A stretch of DNA of 64,000 bases from Batillaria attramentaria (taxonomy: Eukaryota > Mollusca > Gastropoda > Batillariidae): assembly GCA_018292915.2 (NCBI GenBank), contig JACVVK020000392.1:323501-387500 (forward strand), read 5' to 3'. The translations under genes and the position numbers were made by a program. This document shows, one piece after another, positions 11,684 through 24,328 of this stretch. The stretch's first letter is position 1. Every line of letters begins with the position of its first letter. The notes beneath the pieces are model-generated. The model saw only the letters and a program-made list of their open reading frames with translations, did no database searches and was not told where the DNA came from.

Positions 11684-12565
11684 ATCTAATCACGAGCACC
11701 TTGCTTGGCATGGTTGCCCTACTTGTGTCCCCTTCATGTCAAATGAGATGGAAATGAGGTTTTTTGTTCGAAACAGACCAAGCAGACTTCACACGCGCAA
11801 GACCTTGTTGGGAGTGAACAGATTTTTAGGATCACGGTCAACATCTTCAGGCAAAAGGCGACTCCCAAGAAAAGTTTCCGACCTTCGTGTGTGCGTGCAG
11901 ACCAGATTACACTGCCGGGTTTTCGTTTTTCATTTGCCCCCCCCCCCCCCCACCCCTTCCCCCCACCCCCTCCCCCCCCTCACCCCTTGAGTCATTTGTG
12001 CGGTATCTTTCGTGATACTCTGTTTTTTTCAACTTCTCTTTCTTCTTTCTTCGTTTTAACTTGCCTGGAGAATCTCTAAACATTTCACAGGTATGTCTTT
12101 ATATAGGACTGTCTAACAAGACAGAAAAAAAGGAAAATGCCCTCCTAGTTTAATTTTCTTGTGATTGACAATCGGGGGGTTTTTTGGGGGTGAAATCAAA
12201 CGCAGGGTATTACTTGCCTGCGGCGATTCTGTCCAAAGACGTTTGGTTCAAAGCTTTGGCTTTGGCAGGAAACGTGAACTTTTTTTTCACTGCAGCGGCG
12301 AAATGCCATCTTTGCTGCCTGTGATCTCGTTCTTGGGTTGCACATCTACCACGGGACGATATTTGGGCATTGTGTCTGTATGTTTAAGCTTACTGACTGA
12401 CTGCTTGTCATTGAAGATCACTATAGTAGTTGTAAGGGTTTTTCAGTTTGTGGTGTAGCAACGACACGTTCGTGTAATTGGTAATGCTTAAAGTGGAACA
12501 AATACATTATGACAGTATTGCAATGGCAAACTAAACTGGTCCGTGATTATGGTAAGTCAACACTA

Positions 12566-12586
12566 CGGGGGGGGGGGGGGGGGGGG

Positions 12587-12620
<34 letters not shown>

Positions 12621-12630
12621 GAGATGATGA
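12566..12630. repeat. Poly-G plus (GA)n and (GAT)n
   Basis: About 20 consecutive G from 12567, then (GA)n and a short GATGAT run. The following ACGTTTTTTTATTCAGG resembles the reverse of a retroposon 3' end. Confidence 0.85.
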
Positions 12631-13144
12631 TGATGATGATGAAACGTTTTTTTATTCAGGATAGAGCATTTAGGCATTACGGCCTGTTTTACAAGCTGTC
12701 CTGCTAGTCTACGTGAAAGGGTAAAAAGACAACATCAAAACAAGGGGGGAAAGGGGGAAAGAGAGAGAGAGAGAAGGGAAAAAAAGACAAACAAAAGTAT
12801 TAACTATCTAAAGGAAATGAAGAAGAGAAAAGTACACATGATAAACATACCAAAACCTACGTGGCAGAGAGAGAGAGGGGGGGGGGGGGGTTCTATGTGT
12901 ACTCACAACGTGGAAAAAAAGAGACAAAATCGTTCTTAACTGATGTTAGGTCAACACCTCTACCGTTGCCAATGAAGAATCGGTGTCAGTGTCATTCCTT
13001 TACTTATGTAATGAAATATCTCCGGTGAAATCGCCAATAACAGAAGTTTATTCAGCTGATGTTGACATGGCAACATACTAATCTAAAATATTTAAATGCT
13101 GGATACTTTATCTGATGGAAACGGATGTTAAATCCCTAGGCGCC

Positions 13145-13605
13145 CTTAAATCCATTCCATTTCCGTTTAATTTAGTTCTGTTGAATTCATGTCAGTACAG
13201 TTAAATTCATTCAGTTCAGTTCAATTCATCCAGTTGATTCAGTTAATTAAGTTCAGTTCCATTCATCCAGTTGATTCAGTTCAATTCACTCATCCAGCTG
13301 AACCATTTCAGTTCAGTTCATCCAGTTGATTTAGTTCAGTTCAGTTCAACCAGTTGATTCAGTTCAGTTCATCCAGTTGATTCAGGTTAGTTCAGTGTAT
13401 TCAGTTCAGTCCAATTAATCCAGCTGATTCAGTTCAGTTCAGTTCATCCGGTTGATTCAGGTTACTTCAGTGAGTTCAGTTCAGTCCAGTTCACCCAAAT
13501 GATTCAGTTCAGTCCATCCAGTTGATTCAGGTCAGTTCAGCTGATTCAGTTCAGTTCAATTCACCCAGTTGATTCAGTTCACTCCAGTTCAGTTCAGTTC
13601 AGTAT
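13145..13605. repeat. Degenerate minisatellite of TTCAGTTCA / CCAGTTGATTCAG units
   Basis: About 460 bp built from irregular alternation of TTCAGTTCAGTTC and ATCCAGTTGATTCAG words. Period varies and copies are diverged. Non-coding. Confidence 0.9.
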
Positions 13606-14127
13606 TTCTTTGCTGTTCTTTAGTTTCATAGGAGGTTTTTTAGGCGGACGTGGCACACGTGAAATTGAAAACGAGCGAGTATCTGCTGGGTAAAGTCTAG
13701 AGCCTTGAAGAAACGTGAAATCTACTCCATAGCCGATACAGGCGGAGAAGTAATCGTTGAAGCCTGCGCTACTGTAAACCCTATGAATACTCGCTCCCTC
13801 CCTCTGGTTCGACAAGAGTTTGTGTGGGACAGTGAGGGTGTTCACGTCTCCAACAGCTGTCTCCGGCGCCTGCTCAGACTGAAGAAACGGTGCAGTATTG
13901 AATTGGTCCAGTCTGCAATCTTTATTAGTCTCCAAACTTCCCCAGTGGGTGCCAACGATTTCTGTGTGTACTCTGTTCGCTGGGTTTTAACCCTGGGTTT
14001 GTTTCAATCCAGTCGATGGAGGGATGACACCGGAACCACGCCAAAGCAGCTAGCAATGGTTTGGGGCACGTGTTGGATAACACCTTTAACATATTTCGTA
14101 CCGTACACGGGCTTTCCGTGTTGTTCT

Positions 14128-14312
14128 GGGGAGCCGGGGTGGCCGAATCGGCGAACGGTAGAGCGTTGGACTTCTAATGCTCGGGTCGTGAGTTCGTATC
14201 CCGGCTGGGGCCAAATATTTGTGCTGGCTTTTTCATCGTTGCCCCGTCTTTGATATCACCCGTATGCGGTGGAAAAGGGCGTTAAACCCCCAAACACCCA
14301 CCCACCCACCTG
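14128..14312 (+). mobile_element. SINE family 1, full-length copy
   Basis: tRNA-derived SINE: A-box region GGTGGCCGAATCGGCGAACG (slightly expanded), B-box region GTGAGTTCGTATCCCGGC, then GGGGCCAAATATTTGTGCTG, the conserved GATATCACCCGTATG and GGCGTTAAACCCCCAAACAC near the 3' end. No clear target duplication. Confidence 0.9.
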
Positions 14313-14663
14313 TTGTTCTTGTTCGTCTCGCCACATCTTTCTTTTCATGATCTTTGTGTGTTTAACGACGTGAGATGTCATTCCTACACAGGCTTGCTTA
14401 CTTCTTTTTATTCTGAAGATGATAACGCTACTAATTTATGCTCACAGAGCGTTTTGGTTTGTTTTTTTTGTGGTATCTATCAGCACACTATTTACACACC
14501 TGGACAGTGACAGCGTCTGTAATACTGGCACTGAGCCAGCAGAAGCATGCTCGACGACGCGGCCGTCACACTTAGCGCTCCATTAGGTTAACAACAGTCG
14601 TAGATATTGAATGTTCGACCACTCGCGCAAAGTGTAAACAACATTGTATCGCATTAAGAGCTG

Positions 14664-14790
14664 TACAAGAACAAGAACCTTTATTTTACAACGGTACAGG
14701 CAGTTACAGGCTTATTCATACCAAATTTAAAACTTGCCGTTGCTACACTACATGAGCTAATACTACTGTCAATAAAAAAAAATCTACTTA
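14664..14790 (-). mobile_element. Minus-strand LINE 3' end-like sequence
   Basis: AACAAGAACCTTTATTTTAC followed by ACGGTACAGGCAGTTACAGG and CTTGCCGTTGC has the form of a reversed AATAAAG-type 3' end and resembles 44980-45030. Only a tentative class call is possible. Confidence 0.4.
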
Positions 14791-15226
14791 TCATCTACTA
14801 ATCTACTGCATGTACTACTCATTAAGAGTATTTCGAGCGTACAGACGCACTCACGAGCCAGACTGCCCCAAAACAAAACCTGGCTTTGCAAAGATAGAAT
14901 TAGCACGTTTCAGCTCTTATCCGTAACGCTCATGCGTTTATTGAGTTTCCAGTCGTCACGGGCAATGGAATAAGTGCTTGCAAAAACGTACTTCGTAGGC
15001 ATAAGGTTAAGGAGGCCGAGACACTCGTCCGTCTCCCGATGTGTGGGCGGCGGAGGTTCAATTTCTTTCCGTCCGGGCATCTGACTTCATTACAATTCTA
15101 GTCAGCCTTCGCGGCTTTACCAAGCAAGTTCCCTGTCAGCTGCAATTTACTCGGACAGAGTTCGCGCGGTACGGACAGTTTCTAATGATGCCTCCTGGAA
15201 CCTTGAAGGGTTTTGAGTGGATCAGC

Positions 15227-15530
15227 TGGCGCAAGGGCACACATTGAGTCGTGGGGATCAAGTTTGGTGTTTGTTTGAAGTACCCTGCTTGGCGAGTGTG
15301 CCAGTCTGTCGTGATTTTTGTTGTCGCGAAAAAAAAGCGTGATTTTCGTGACTTTTGTATTTGGTAGGGCAAGGTGCCTGGCAGGGGGTAGCAGTCAGTC
15401 AAAGCTGGGACTTTTTGCGCACAAGAGAGGAAAAGGTTACGTGAGTGGATTTGAGTGAAGTAGCTTTCTGGCCTAAACTGAAAGTAGACTGGCATTATTC
15501 CAGTGAGGCCTGAGCGGAAAGGAGACATTC
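15227..15530 (-). repeat. Interspersed repeat I, copy 1
   Basis: The reverse complement matches 40990-41290 over about 300 bp (ATGTCTCCTTTC, TTTAGGCCAGAAA, AAATCCACTCACGT, CCTTGCCCTACCAA, TTCAAACAAACAC). Both copies can be read from the same ATG for about 20 similar residues (MSPFxSGxTG) and then diverge with frame-breaking differences, so coding is unlikely. Confidence 0.7.
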
Positions 15531-15569
15531 AATATTTTTTGTAAACTCCTGTCAGTCACGTGCCCATAC

Positions 15570-15617
15570 ATACATACATACATACATACATACATACATA
15601 CATACATACATACATAC
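15570..15617. repeat. (CATA)n tetranucleotide repeat
   Basis: About a dozen CATA/TACA units. Confidence 0.95.
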
Positions 15618-15764
15618 ACGCAGTCTACCATACACAATTTTTTACGAAGATGATAAGGTGAACATGATAACCAGCCTGACTCAAAGAAAAACTGAGCTAC
15701 GTGAAAAAAAAAACACCTGATTAAACTAGCGATGTCACTAAGACGATGGCACAAATACAAATTA

Positions 15765-15870
<106 letters not shown>

Positions 15871-16656
15871 GCTAGGTCAACTTCATTTGCGTGTTTACAC
15901 AAAAACCACTACAATACCTTGAGTACGTGTACGCGTATGCGAGACAGAGAGAGAGACACAGACTATGTTTCTCAACAACGACTGTTTACATTGCAGATGC
16001 AAGCCCATTGTTGAGTGTCTGGCGAAAGGGTCGTTCTTTCTCTCAAACCGTTCCCAGAAACAGACCCGCCGCTTTCCCACGTCACTTGCCTTTGTGCTAA
16101 CGTACGTGTCACGGCTCAAGTGCGTGTTATCCAGCCAGCTGAAGATGATGAACAGTTCATATCGCCTTTTGTTCCGCAGAATATGTGTCTGTAACATCGA
16201 TCACAATCGCATGTTGAAACTCCGAGGGAAAACCCCAGGCAAATAATAGAATATTTTGTTCGAGCGTATTTGCTTGAGAGCTTTCTGGGGTCGTCGAGAG
16301 CCAGAACGACGTAACACAAATCTTATTCTAACGTTAGACGGAAGTATCTGGGTATCACGCCAAGAACCAGATCACTTAGATCATGCTTCATCCCCGAGTA
16401 ATCTCCTCAAACCTGAGGAGATCGCACGCTGTCCCTATACCGCGCTGTGCACCGGGGAACACGTGACTTTTCGGGCTGAACTCAAGACTGGACGTTTGCT
16501 TGTTTTTCAAACAGAGCTGAAGTATTGACAGAAGGAGTCTATGGACGTGGATATGAATATAGCCATCCTTTTTATTTATTTTTTTTTCCTCTTTTTTTTT
16601 TTTTTTTTTTTTCGTGAGCATGCTTACTGCGTGGAAGTTTTCTTGTAGCGCTATAC

Positions 16657-16746
16657 TGTGCTGGCTTTCTCATCGTTGCCCCGTCTTTGATATCACCCGT
16701 ATGTGGTGGAAAGGACGTTAAACCCCCAAAACCCCCACCCGCCCAC
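16657..16746 (+). mobile_element. SINE family 1, 5'-truncated, 16-bp target duplication
   Basis: Only the 3' half is present, from GTGCTGGCTTTCTCATCG to GGACGTTAAACCCCC and a C-rich end. It is flanked by perfect 16-bp direct repeats TCTTGTAGCGCTATAC at 16641-16656 and 16747-16762. Truncation at the 5' end plus a target duplication is the signature of LINE-driven target-primed reverse transcription. Confidence 0.93.
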
Positions 16747-17235
16747 TCTTGTAGCGCTATACAAATGGCCAATCATCATCATCATCCACCAGGGCAGGAC
16801 TTATACATCACGTGTCACCCTAAACCACTGGACGAGTTCTCTGAAGAAGGGCTGCGTCCAGAAGTCGTATTTGACACGTCCAAAACTAATGATACAACTG
16901 ACTCCCGAAAACGCCACAAAACCCTTAGTTGGCTAAAATGTTGGATCCGACTAAAACAGTGTGTTGGACTCATGTCCAGTTTAGAGGCATGCTTGAAGAT
17001 TACGAGCAGATTGTATGCAACGTGAGACCCAGCTTGCTCGATCTCGTACCACACGCATAACAAAAACGGAAACCTCCCCCCCCCCCCCCCCGAAACTTGA
17101 CAAAGTACGTACATGTATAGTGTACAATATAATAACCCTCCCCCCCCCCCAACAAAAAAAATCAAACGATTAAAACACAAGGGGTAACTGTTTCAATGCC
17201 AGGTCGCCGTATAACTTCCTATGTTCCCCCACAAG

Positions 17236-17410
17236 GATGGGTGGGTGGGTGTTTGGGGGTTTAACGTCCTTTTCCACCACATACGGGTGATATCAAAGAT
17301 GGTGCAACGATGAAAAAGCCAGCACAAATATTTGGCCCCAGCCGGGATACGAACTCACGACCCGAGCATTAGAAGTCCAACGCTCTACCATTCAGCCACC
17401 CCGGCTCCCC
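17236..17410 (-). mobile_element. SINE family 1, full-length copy
   Basis: Minus-strand copy from the GGGTGGGT tail through TTTAACGTCCTTTTCCACC to the tRNA-like head ending CCCGGCTCCCC. Flanking GTTCCCCCACAAG (17223-17235) and GTTCCTCCACAAG (17411-17423) form a 13-bp target duplication with one mismatch. Confidence 0.93.
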
Positions 17411-18102
17411 GTTCCTCCACAAGTTTGGGCGAAAGTTCAAGGAAAACAACAACAACAACAAACCGCAAGAAACTACTTTTACTGTCCCAGTTTTTCTCAC
17501 AGACCTTTGGCGGGACTTCTTTGCTATAAGTACAAGACTGGCTGTGAAGGCGGATTTAAAGTGCAAAATAAGGAACTCCAAAAATCGACTTTTCCCCACA
17601 GATTGCGTGTCCCAACTACGAGTCTGGTGGCCAGGAAATTCACTAGACGAGGTCAAATGTTATCGGGGTTTCCTGTACTTTCTGATCATACTGGGACATT
17701 GGACAAAAGCAGGGCAGTGGTAGAGTGAGGTTTCTGTGAGCTCCGGGACCCAAGCCTGGGACCACAACTTCAAGAGTGCGACCCATCCACTGGAGACAGC
17801 CTGTTCATTTACTGATCGCCTCTTGTACGTCTCTCGCGCTGACGTATTGACACAGGCCCGCCCTCTAGTGTGTATTGTCTCCCTTCCGCTGACACGGAGT
17901 GGTCTCCCTTGTGGACGGCGCGGTCTTGGATGTGTCAGTGTCCCAGACAGTGACAGACAACCGGCTATTGTCGTGAATACGAGCGGGCGTTGTCTTCTTT
18001 GTTGTTGTTGTTGTTGTTGTTTTGAGACACCGAAACACACAAGATTAGTTCAATTCAGACAGTTCTAACACGGTTGTGGGTTCTCGTGTTTGGGACGTTA
18101 AA

Positions 18103-18439
<337 letters not shown>

Positions 18440-18569
18440 ACACAGCTGAGTAGTAAGCCCAGTTTTGAAAATCTCAACAAATAAACTCTATGCATTCTGG
18501 GGACGGGCAGTAAACACAGTCATGAGTCTCAATACGTTTGTCAGACATACAAAACACTTGTTGGGAAAG

Positions 18570-19083
18570 GTTTTCTTTTCTTTTTTCTTTTCTTTTTTTT
18601 TTTGCTGCCCCAACTCTTTTTGCCAGCCCCAGTGGTGTTCCTCCCAGGTCATGGGTGGAATCCACGGAGGGCTCGAAGGCTGGGGCAATTTTTATTATGC
18701 ATGATGATGGAGATGAGGATGATGGTAAGATGATGCTATGGAGGTCCGTGTGGTTTGGGACTGCGGGACAGGGCCGCATTCCACGCTTCCTGTCATAAAT
18801 ATCCCGGCGTTCACCAGGCCCGGGAACTACGGCACCTGCGGTGCCGGCCGTGTAATCATCCACATCATAAGACGTGTCATACCAAGGGAAGCACCCCCAA
18901 AGTCGCACCCGTGAAGTGGGTGAAACTCGGCTGTGTGGCAACAGCCTCCCCATTGGGCCCATAGCACACCCGCTCTGGGTAGGAGCTGACCTAGGTAGGA
19001 AAAATGCCGCTTGTCTCGGCTGGGATTCGAACCCGGGTCTCCCGGTCCATAGTCCGAAGTGCTAACCACTACACTACACTACG
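18570..19083 (-). mobile_element. SINE family 2, full-length copy
   Basis: Minus-strand tRNA-derived element of about 480 bp plus a poly(A) tail seen as a T-rich tract at 18570-18604. The head lies at the right: on the minus strand, A-box GTAGTGTAGTGGTTAGCAC and B-box GGGTTCGAATCCC. The body contains GGACAGGGCCGCATTCCACG and ATAAATATCCCGGCGTT on the plus strand. Confidence 0.88.
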
Positions 19084-19587
19084 TTTTCTCAATATTTGGG
19101 TGTGCTTTTGACGACGAAGGCAGGGTGTATGACAAAGAATCGGTTTTTGAAAAAGATTAAAGTAGTCAACAACAACAACAAAACTGGCGCTGTTTAGGTC
19201 AGCATGTTTCGTTTTGGAAAATGATCAGCTGTGGAAACTCCTCCTAAGGCGTATCATCAGCGTTCTTGATCAATGTTACGCGGATGTGATTTAATTATAA
19301 AAATATGCACAATAAGCAAATTGGAAGATTTGATGCTCTGAGCAGTTTCAGCAGCGGTTGCGTGTCAGTGTTTTGTTTCAAGCATCAGGACACTGTCGCA
19401 CTCATCATGTTTTGAGAGCCAAACTTGAAAACTGACAGACCTGGTCTTTGTTTCGACTCCCTCGGAGAGAACACAGTGTTTCTCTGTGGAGGTTTTCTTA
19501 AATTTTGGCGGGGTTTATTTTCTGTCTTTCTTTCTCTCCTCTTTTTTGTGTTGTTGGGATTGAGGTGGGAATAGGGACTTTATAAAA

Positions 19588-19853
19588 AATTTTATTGCTG
19601 TCCCAATTCTTTGCCAGCTACAGTGGTGTTCCTCCGTGGTCGTTGATGGAATCCACGGAGGCTCCAAAGCTGGGACAGGGTTTTTTTTTATTTTTTTTTT
19701 TATTATGCATGATGATGGAAATGAGGATGATGGTAAGGTGATGCCATGGAGGTCCGTGAGGTTTGGGACTGCGGGACAGGGCCGCATTCCACGCTTCCTG
19801 TCATAAGTATCCCAGCTTTAACCAGGCCCGGGAACTACGGCACCTGCGGTGAC
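19588..19853 (-). mobile_element. SINE family 2, 5'-truncated copy
   Basis: Matches the 3' half of the 18570 copy (CCACGGAGG, GATGATGG, GGACAGGGCCGCATTCCACG) and stops at CACCTGCGGTG, so the tRNA-like head is missing. An extra T-rich run of about 24 bp has expanded inside it at 19680-19702. Confidence 0.85.
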
Positions 19854-20073
19854 TGGGGGTATTCTAACACACGTATAAGGAACATGGATATTAATACTCG
19901 CACAAGTTGACATCCCCCCCCCCCCCCCAATTTTTTTTTTAATCCACATACGGAGCTGTAGAGTTACTGCACTCCATATTTTTCGAGTTTTTGTTGTGGT
20001 TGTTTGTTTTCCTTTCCGTTGGTCGTTTGTTGGCTGCGTGTGTAACTGCTTGAAACACACGTGCGCACGCACG

Positions 20074-20203
<130 letters not shown>

Positions 20204-20341
20204 GAGCAGAGGTAGGTCAAAAAAAATTTAAACGGAGGAAAAATTCGGTAGCCAGCCCCACAAGTGCAAAGCTAGAAGGAAAACGAAAGTAGATTTGTCA
20301 TTTGAATTTCATTACTTTTTTCCCCTTGCAAGTTGATATTT

Positions 20342-20445
<104 letters not shown>

Positions 20446-20694
20446 AAACATTAGAGTCTTATTTCCGGGTGTTGACTGGATTTGTTGCACTAATCAATCC
20501 AATTTCCTGTAAATTAGAGCGAGGTTTGTTACCGCCAAACAGGAAGAAAGGGAGGGCGGTTTTTGTCTGTTTCCTCTCCTTCGCTTCACAAATGATTCTC
20601 TCTCGACTGTATCTTATGATATCAGGATTCGGATGTGTCTTGACGGTCATTTTCATTTCATGGCATTTTTAGGATGATTTTTTTCAACCGAAAA

Positions 20695-20698
<4 letters not shown>

Positions 20699-20788
<90 letters not shown>
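20699..20788. repeat. (TG)n microsatellite
   Basis: About 90 bp of pure TG. Confidence 0.98.
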
Positions 20789-20789
<1 letters not shown>

Positions 20790-20984
20790 CCCCACATACG
20801 TCTCCCGCGTTTTCAATGACCGCTTTTACTTTTTCTGTGGTAACTGATTATTAATCTACAATTTTCTCTTGAAAGCCTGTGCGAAAATGGCGATTTTACT
20901 TGAACTTTTCAGATCACTAGATGTAGAAGCCACTTCAAGCCCCTGTTATGCAAGCTACAGTGGTCTCGGGCCTATCGGGGAAGG

Positions 20985-21153
20985 GGGGGGGGGTGTTTGG
21001 GGCTTTAACGTCCTTTTCCACCGCATACGGGTGATATCAAAGACGGGACAACGATGAAAAAGCCAGCGCTAATATTTGGCCCCAGCCGGGATACGAACTC
21101 ACGACCCGAGCATTAGAAGTCCAAAGCTCTACCATTCGGCCACCCCGGCTCCC
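20985..21153 (-). mobile_element. SINE family 1, full-length, perfect 14-bp target duplication
   Basis: Minus-strand copy with G-rich tail, TTTAACGTCCTTTTCCACCG, and a head ending CACCCCGGCTCCC. CCTATCGGGGAAGG occurs at 20971-20984 and again at 21154-21167 without mismatch. It interrupts repeat B. Confidence 0.95.
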
Positions 21154-21175
21154 CCTATCGGGGAAGGCCCACGCT

Positions 21176-21402
21176 TTGCTTAATAATAATAAGAAGAAGA
21201 AGAAGAGGCACATTAATACAGGCGCTTTATATCAAATATATGGCTCAAAGCGCCGCGAGCTAAACCCAACACGCGAATCGCACGCGTTCTCTCACACACT
21301 GGACATGAACACATTACAATCACGTGGTGCAAAGAGCCAGTTCAGCAGTATAAGTTTCAGCATTTTTCAATTGCATTTTTTTTGTGGGCTGAACATTGTA
21401 AT
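21176..21402 (-). mobile_element. SINE family 3, 5'-truncated copy
   Basis: (AAT/AAG)n tail at 21181-21205, then GGCTCAAAGCGCCGCGAGCT and the body as far as GTGGGCTGAACATTGT; the tRNA-like head is absent. It interrupts repeat B. Confidence 0.85.
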
Positions 21403-21898
21403 AGTGGTTTGAAATGGCTCCTACTGGTGTGCAGTGTCTCGGGCTCGGCGCGGGCTCTTAGCAGTTATGTGATAAAAAACAAACGTACCGTGCAATGCCC
21501 TCATCTGTAGTTACTTGATCATTTTACAGAATTTATTATTAGGCGGTTTATGCTTTATTTAATTTTAACCGAACAATGGCGGTACTAGTTTAGTTTAGTT
21601 TCTGTTTTATTTCTAGAAACCCCATCAGGGGGTACAGGCATATATTATGTGTAAATATGTTGTATGTTGTATGTTGTAAATATGTGTAAATATTATGTAT
21701 ATATATGTATACATTCAGCCAGCTTGGCTACAGGTGGTCTATTCACATTGAGGCATATTATATACTTCTGTGTCCTCGTCCACACCTATACAGAGCACAG
21801 TAACAAACCAAACAAAAAAGCAACCTTCCTACATTAACACACATATAGTTGTGCCTACTTGCTCACATCTACATTAGATACACGCGTGCGCGGGCGCG

Positions 21899-22063
<165 letters not shown>

Positions 22064-22485
22064 TTAGTCATTCGTACTAAAGGAAATGATATCTTCTGAC
22101 AAGTACGGTTTACTGAATCACGACTTGACGGGAAACATTCTATCCCTGCATATCTTATCAGGGAATAGAACCTTGACCTTTGACGTGACAGCCCAACCCC
22201 CCTTTCCAATGGGCTTCTTTCGTATGTCCTTAAAATTTTAGCGAGCAAAATAAAAACTTTGAGATTCCTGCAATTAAGAGAGCGCCTTCCTGCATCTCTA
22301 AACTCACAAACCCTTGCCAGCTGTTCTGGTGTCATTTACTATCGAACCACTTAGACAAATGCACAGTTAAGGACTCACACATTCTGGCACTGAGCCAACA
22401 AAAAGCGAAACGCCTAACCTCTACCAAAATTAATGAGCGTGGCTGGGTTGATATTTTTCGCTCAATACGGCCCAAAGGTGCGAAC

Positions 22486-23032
22486 CATACTCACGGAATA
22501 AAGTCATCTACCATAGTTTCATTAACAAATATCGCAAAATCGGTTTCTTTAAAACTTTTATCGTCTTTGTGCAATTCAAATGTGGCTGTGCTATGCCAGT
22601 GCACTTCCAGTGCTGCTACGCACACGCCGCTCAGATTGCAAACTCCAAAATCACACCACGCGTCTTTGCAGTCAAACTGTGAGTCAACCAAGACACCGAA
22701 ACTCAATACTCAAGTTTGTTTGCATTATGTTGAGAATGAAATGCACTTCATTTTTGCTTCTAAAAGTGGGGGAGCCGGGGTGGCCGAATGGTAGAGCGCT
22801 GGACTTTCAGTGCTTGGGTCGTGAGTTCGAATCCCGGCCGGCTGGGGCCAAGTATTTGTGCTGGCCTTTTTCTCGTTGCCCCGTCTTTGACATCACCCTT
22901 ATGTGGTGGAAAAGGACGTTAAACGCCCAAACACCCACCCCCACCCGCTTCTAAAAGTATTTTGCTAACATATTACCGATTTTGCGATATGTTTTATGGA
23001 ACGATGGTAGGTTACTTTATTCCGCGAGTATA
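22486..23032. mobile_element. TIR element with about 75-bp inverted arms, SINE nested inside
   Basis: Left arm 22486-22560 and right arm 22958-23032 are inverted and imperfectly complementary: CACGGAATAAAGT opposite ACTTTATTCCGCG, ATATCGCAAAATCGG opposite CCGATTTTGCGATAT, TCTACCAT opposite ATGGTAGG. No transposase is encoded. Superfamily and target duplication are unclear. Confidence 0.7.
22768..22946 (+). mobile_element. SINE family 1, full-length, 12-bp target duplication
   Basis: A box GGGTGGCCGAATGGTAGAGC, B box GTGAGTTCGAATCCCGGC, 3' GGACGTTAAACGCCC. GCTTCTAAAAGT at 22756-22767 and 22947-22958 is a perfect target duplication, placed within the TIR element at 22486-23032. Confidence 0.95.
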
Positions 23033-23059
23033 ATACTAACTGTGCTATAATAGGAGCAA

Positions 23060-23800
23060 TTTTTTTTTTTTTTTTTTGTCATTCAATAAGTTGATGTTCA
23101 TTGTAGGATTTTTCATATGGGAGCCAATCTAATACAAATTTTGGCATTTTGCAAATGGTACCAAATCTGTATCTCTCAACACTGTATCGCTGTTTAAAAA
23201 CTGAATAAAAACATCAATGTCTGGTCTTACATCCTTGAGTCTACTTATATAAATATGATGCTTGGCAATTAGTAATAGCAAATCTATTGCAATGTCTGAT
23301 TTAAAATTTCTTGCTACTCCGAACAAAACAAAGGTTTCTGTCAGAGATAATGTAGTACAGTTGTCACAGTTTCTCTTCAGCCATTCCTGCAACGAATTCC
23401 AAAATAACTGTACATGCGAGCAACCCCAGAACAAATGTCTTAAAGTTTCCTCTTCAATACCACAGAATGTACAGTTTGCAGAATCAGTTAGTTTCCTTAA
23501 GTGTAAGAATCTCTTTGTAGGTAGTAGGCGGTGTAAAAGTCTAAACTGAAAGAGCAATGTTTTTTTTTAAGATAGACTGTTTTAAGCGTGCAGCTGAACT
23601 CACAAGCTGAGCCCTTCGAAAACAAAAGTTGTCTTCTGTGTCTCCTAATGATCTGAGAATATGGACTTTTACACACTTGATTTCCACCAGTAAAACAAAG
23701 GGTTTGTGCTGAAAGTTCTTGCTCAAGCTGGTTAACTTTGTTTTAGAATCTTTGTCGTAAAAGAAAAAAAAAAGTTCCTCCTTTTCAGAAAAAAAGTACA
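23060..23800 (-). mobile_element. L1/Tx1-like LINE, 5'-truncated fragment
   Basis: Minus-strand remnant of a non-LTR retrotransposon. An open frame at 23557-23129 encodes the region just after the reverse transcriptase: FQFRLLHRLLPTKRFL, then a zinc-knuckle-like CTFCGIEEETLRHLFWGC segment, then WNSLQEWL. Such segments end ORF2 of L1/Tx1-like elements. The T run at 23060-23077 is the poly(A) tail of the minus-strand element. Upstream of 23557 the frame is broken by the A-rich stretch near 23565 and the sequence degrades towards 23800. It mediates nothing now; the polymerase and endonuclease are missing. Confidence 0.8.
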
Positions 23801-23811
23801 TGGGGGGGGGG

Positions 23812-24328
23812 GGGATTGACCCCTTCCGGGCATCCAAAGTTGTCAACATAAGAACCAAACTTCGCATCTTCAACTCCAACGTGAAGTCAGTTCTGCTCTA
23901 CGGATGCGAAACATGGAGGACAACGAAGACGATGCAGCAGAAGATCCAGACATTTCTCAACACCTGTCTGAGGCGCATCTTCAACATCCGATGGCCAGAG
24001 AAGATCCGGAATGAAGAGCTGTGGGAGCGAGCGGGGCAGGAACCAGCGGCCAAGCAGATCCTGCGGAGGAAGTGGGGCTGGATTGGACACACCCTCAGGA
24101 AGCCAGCATCCAGCACCACACGCCAAGCCCTGACATGGAACCCGCAGGGGAAAAGGAAGAGAGGCCGGCCTCGCAACAGCTGGAGGCGGGACACTGAGGC
24201 AGAGTTATATAAGCAGGGGACCAACTGGACTGGAGTGGCAAGACTAGCCCAGAACAGAGTGCGATGGCGAAGGGTTGTCGATGGCCTATGCTCCACGTGG
24301 AGCCAAGGGCCTAAGTAAGTAAGTAAGG
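23812..24328 (+). mobile_element. RTE-like LINE, ORF2 C-terminal fragment
   Basis: The open frame to 24315 encodes a typical ORF2 tail: VKSVLLYGCETWRTTKTMQQ, LRRIFNIRWPEKIRNEELWE, then LRRKWGWIGHTLRKPASSTT and GKRKRGRPRNSWRRD. These LLYGCETW, GWIGHTLR and RGRPRNSW blocks mark the post-polymerase part of RTE-like elements; clade assignment is from memory of the family. It ends in a (TAAG)n tail at 24313-24328, as expected for elements that use short repeat tails. The frame is intact across the fragment, so the insertion is probably recent. It abuts the opposite-strand L1-like fragment. Confidence 0.85.

Larger units (their letters stand above)
20869..21450 (+). repeat. Palindromic repeat B, copy 1, with two nested SINEs
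   Basis: Segments 20869-20984, 21154-21175 and about 21403-21440 reconstruct one element found nearly uninterrupted (reverse strand) at 30700-30865. Shared words are TTTTACTTGAA, AGAAGCCACTTCAAGCC, CTCGGGCCTA and GGGGAAGGCCCACGC. The right end (TAGTGGTTTGAAATGGCTCC) is the inverse of the left part (GCCACTTCAAGCC), so the element can fold back. Confidence 0.75.

Noticed and set aside
13705..14253. 182-codon frame
   Set aside because: Its C-terminal third is the family 1 SINE at 14128; the rest shows no known domain or splice support.
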